A stretch of 7,058 bases of DNA. It comes from Rubrivivax sp. GTDB taxonomy: Bacteria > Pseudomonadota > Gammaproteobacteria > Burkholderiales > Burkholderiaceae_C. Below the pieces are notes generated by a model. That model was given only the letters and a program-made list of their open reading frames with translations, ran no database searches and was not told the DNA's origin. Position 1 is the stretch's first letter. Each line of letters begins with the position of its first letter. The position numbers and the translations under genes are program-made. Positions 5,740 to 7,058 of the stretch are shown here, one piece after another. The stretch is from positions 1 to 7,058 of the forward strand of contig JADZCL010000310.1 of the NCBI GenBank assembly GCA_020851615.1, written 5' to 3'.

Positions 5740-7058
5740 ATGAACCCATCCGATCCGACAGCGCGTCCACCCGACCCGGCCGCTACCCTGGCGTCGGCAC
5801 CCGCGGCGGACCCCTCGCCACCGCTGGTGAGCGTGCTGATCCGCAGCATGAACCGCGACTCGCTGGCCGAGGCGCTGGCAGCCGTGGCACAGCAGCGCTA
5901 CGAGGCCATCGAGGTGGTGGTGGTCAACGCATCGGGCCAGCCGCACCGCCCGCTGGGCACACACTGCGGCCGCTTCGCGCTGCGCCTTGCCGAGCCGGGG
6001 CGGCCGCTGGCCCGCGCGGCTGCCGCCAACCTGGCACTGGACCATGCCCGTGGTGAATGGCTGATGTTCCTGGACGACGACGACCTGATCGACGCCGACC
6101 ACGTGCAGCGTCTGCGCGACGCGCTGGCGCAGGCGCCGGACCATGCGGTGGCCTACACCGGCGTGCGCGTACTGGGCGCCGACGGTGCGCTGCAGGTGGT
6201 GATGGACGAACCCTTCGATGGCCTGCGCTTCTGGCTGGCCAACTACCTGCCGATCCATGCCGTGCTGTTCGCGCGCCGACTGCTGGGGCCACAGCAGCGC
6301 TTCGACGAAGCGATGACGGTCTACGAGGACTGGGACTTCTGGTTCCGCCTGGCGCGCACGAACGCGTTCCTGCATGTGCCCGGGGCCAGTGCCAGCTACC
6401 GGTTGATCGGGCATTCGGGCCTCAGTGCCCAGCGCGACGAGGCCACTACCCACCGGGCGCGTCTGGCCTTCTACCGCAAGTGGCGGCCGGCGTTGGACGA
6501 CGGCACGCTGGAGGCCCTGCTGACCCAGGCCGAGCTGGCACGAGGCCGCGCCCGCGACGCAAGCCGCGCGGCCGAGCTGGCACGAAGCCGCGCCCGGGAA
6601 GCGATCCATGCGGCCGAACAGGCCCAGGCCGCCGCGGCGCAGGTTGAAGCGGCACAACACAAGCTGCAGGATGAGCTGGCTGCGGCCGGGCTGGCCCGGG
6701 CGGCACTGCAGCGGCGGCTGGCGCGCGTCCAAGCGCTGCGGCGCGGCCGGCAGGCCCAGGCCCAGGTGCGCGAGCAGGGGCTCGCCGCGCAGATGCAGGC
6801 GGCCGACCAGGAGCGCCAGCGCCTGGCGCAGCTACTGCACGCGATGACGCACACGCTGTCCTGGCGCGTGACGGCGCCGTTGCGCGAACTGCGCCGCGCC
6901 GCCGCCAACCGAGGCGGGCTGGCGCGCCGCGCGGTGCGCGCGCTGCCGCTGGCGCAGGCCACGCGCCAGCGCATCAAGGTGCGGCTGGCCACCCAGCCCT
7001 GGGGCGCGCCGCTGCTGCGCTGGCTGGTCACGCCGCCGCCGGCGGCCACGCCGGCAGC
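5740..7058 (+). CDS. Family 2 glycosyltransferase with C-terminal coiled coil, 5' part
   Basis: 439 codons, open to the window edge. After a Pro/Ala-rich leader (1-28), residues 29-250 form a GT-A glycosyltransferase domain. The domain starts at PLVSVLIRSMNR (28-39), has the nucleotide-sugar/metal-binding DDDD at 112-115 (MFLDDDDLI), and carries the ED-type catalytic motif YEDWDFWFR at 195-203. Residues about 260-370 are Ala, Arg, Gln and Glu rich with heptad character, a likely coiled coil with a 14-residue duplication. This is followed by SWRVTAPLRELRRA (374-387), a motif I recognise from many coiled-coil-bearing polysaccharide enzymes. It probably transfers a sugar onto a growing surface glycan in the cytoplasm; donor and acceptor cannot be told. 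AGGA lies seven bases before the ATG. The protein may continue into a second catalytic domain beyond the window. It is not obviously linked to the TRAP operon. Confidence 0.88.
   Translation, partial: MNPSDPTARPPDPAATLASAPAADPSPPLVSVLIRSMNRDSLAEALAAVAQQRYEAIEVVVVNASGQPHRPLGTHCGRFALRLAEPGRPLARAAAANLALDHARGEWLMFLDDDDLIDADHVQRLRDALAQAPDHAVAYTGVRVLGADGALQVVMDEPFDGLRFWLANYLPIHAVLFARRLLGPQQRFDEAMTVYEDWDFWFRLARTNAFLHVPGASASYRLIGHSGLSAQRDEATTHRARLAFYRKWRPALDDGTLEALLTQAELARGRARDASRAAELARSRAREAIHAAEQAQAAAAQVEAAQHKLQDELAAAGLARAALQRRLARVQALRRGRQAQAQVREQGLAAQMQAADQERQRLAQLLHAMTHTLSWRVTAPLRELRRAAANRGGLARRAVRALPLAQATRQRIKVRLATQPWGAPLLRWLVTPPPAATPA
6529..6612 (+). repeat. 42-bp tandem duplication inside the glycosyltransferase coiled coil
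   Basis: Two adjacent 42-bp units (6529-6570 and 6571-6612) encode AELARGRARDASRA and AELARSRAREAIHA. The first 15 bases (GCCGAGCTGGCACGA) are identical and the following ones nearly so; the units diverge at their ends. A more degenerate third unit (AEQAQAAAAQVEAA) may follow. A 14-residue step equals two heptads, so the copy keeps the coiled-coil register. Confidence 0.7.

Noticed and set aside
5640..6732. Upstream extension of the pepP frame as one 509-residue protein
   Set aside because: Only the last 146 or so residues resemble PepP; the rest is antisense to the well-supported glycosyltransferase.

Overview
The window is about two-thirds G+C, with strong third-position GC bias and gene types (Tat-exported TRAP receptor, degradative HMG-CoA reductase, MocR regulator, Burkholderiales-style MCP and PepP sequences) that suggest a beta-proteobacterium, most likely of the Comamonadaceae. 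The taxonomy is inferred from protein style only.

Left half (1-3223, minus strand): a transport and catabolism operon read right to left. It encodes a tripartite TRAP transporter, with a periplasmic receptor (dctP-type, 2174-3223), a small membrane subunit (dctQ-type, about 1555-2085) and a large permease (dctM-type, 242-1558). This is followed 25 bases later by the first 72 codons of a class II (degradative) HMG-CoA reductase (1-216), which runs off the window. Coupling this transporter to HMG-CoA reductase suggests a mevalonate uptake and oxidation pathway.

Control region (3224-3412): an AT-richer island inside GC-rich DNA separates dctP from a divergent MocR-type regulator (3413-4822, plus strand; GntR winged helix fused to an aminotransferase-like PLP domain). 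The island carries two identical 11-bp direct repeats exactly 21 bp apart plus an inverted copy of their core. This is the kind of operator architecture MocR proteins use.

Middle (4819-5640, minus strand): a small gene graveyard. It holds the C-terminal tail of a methyl-accepting chemotaxis protein and a PepP-type aminopeptidase P remnant. The PepP remnant has lost its N-terminal half and also an internal block of about 70 or more residues containing the catalytic/metal-binding histidine region.

Right end (5740-7058, plus strand): the start of a family 2 glycosyltransferase with a long Ala/Arg/Gln-rich coiled coil containing a 42-bp tandem duplication. It is preceded by a 12-bp-stem hairpin next to its ribosome binding site and is cut by the window edge. 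It is probably the first visible gene of a surface polysaccharide or glycosylation locus unrelated to the TRAP operon. No RNA genes, CRISPR arrays or insertion sequences are visible.
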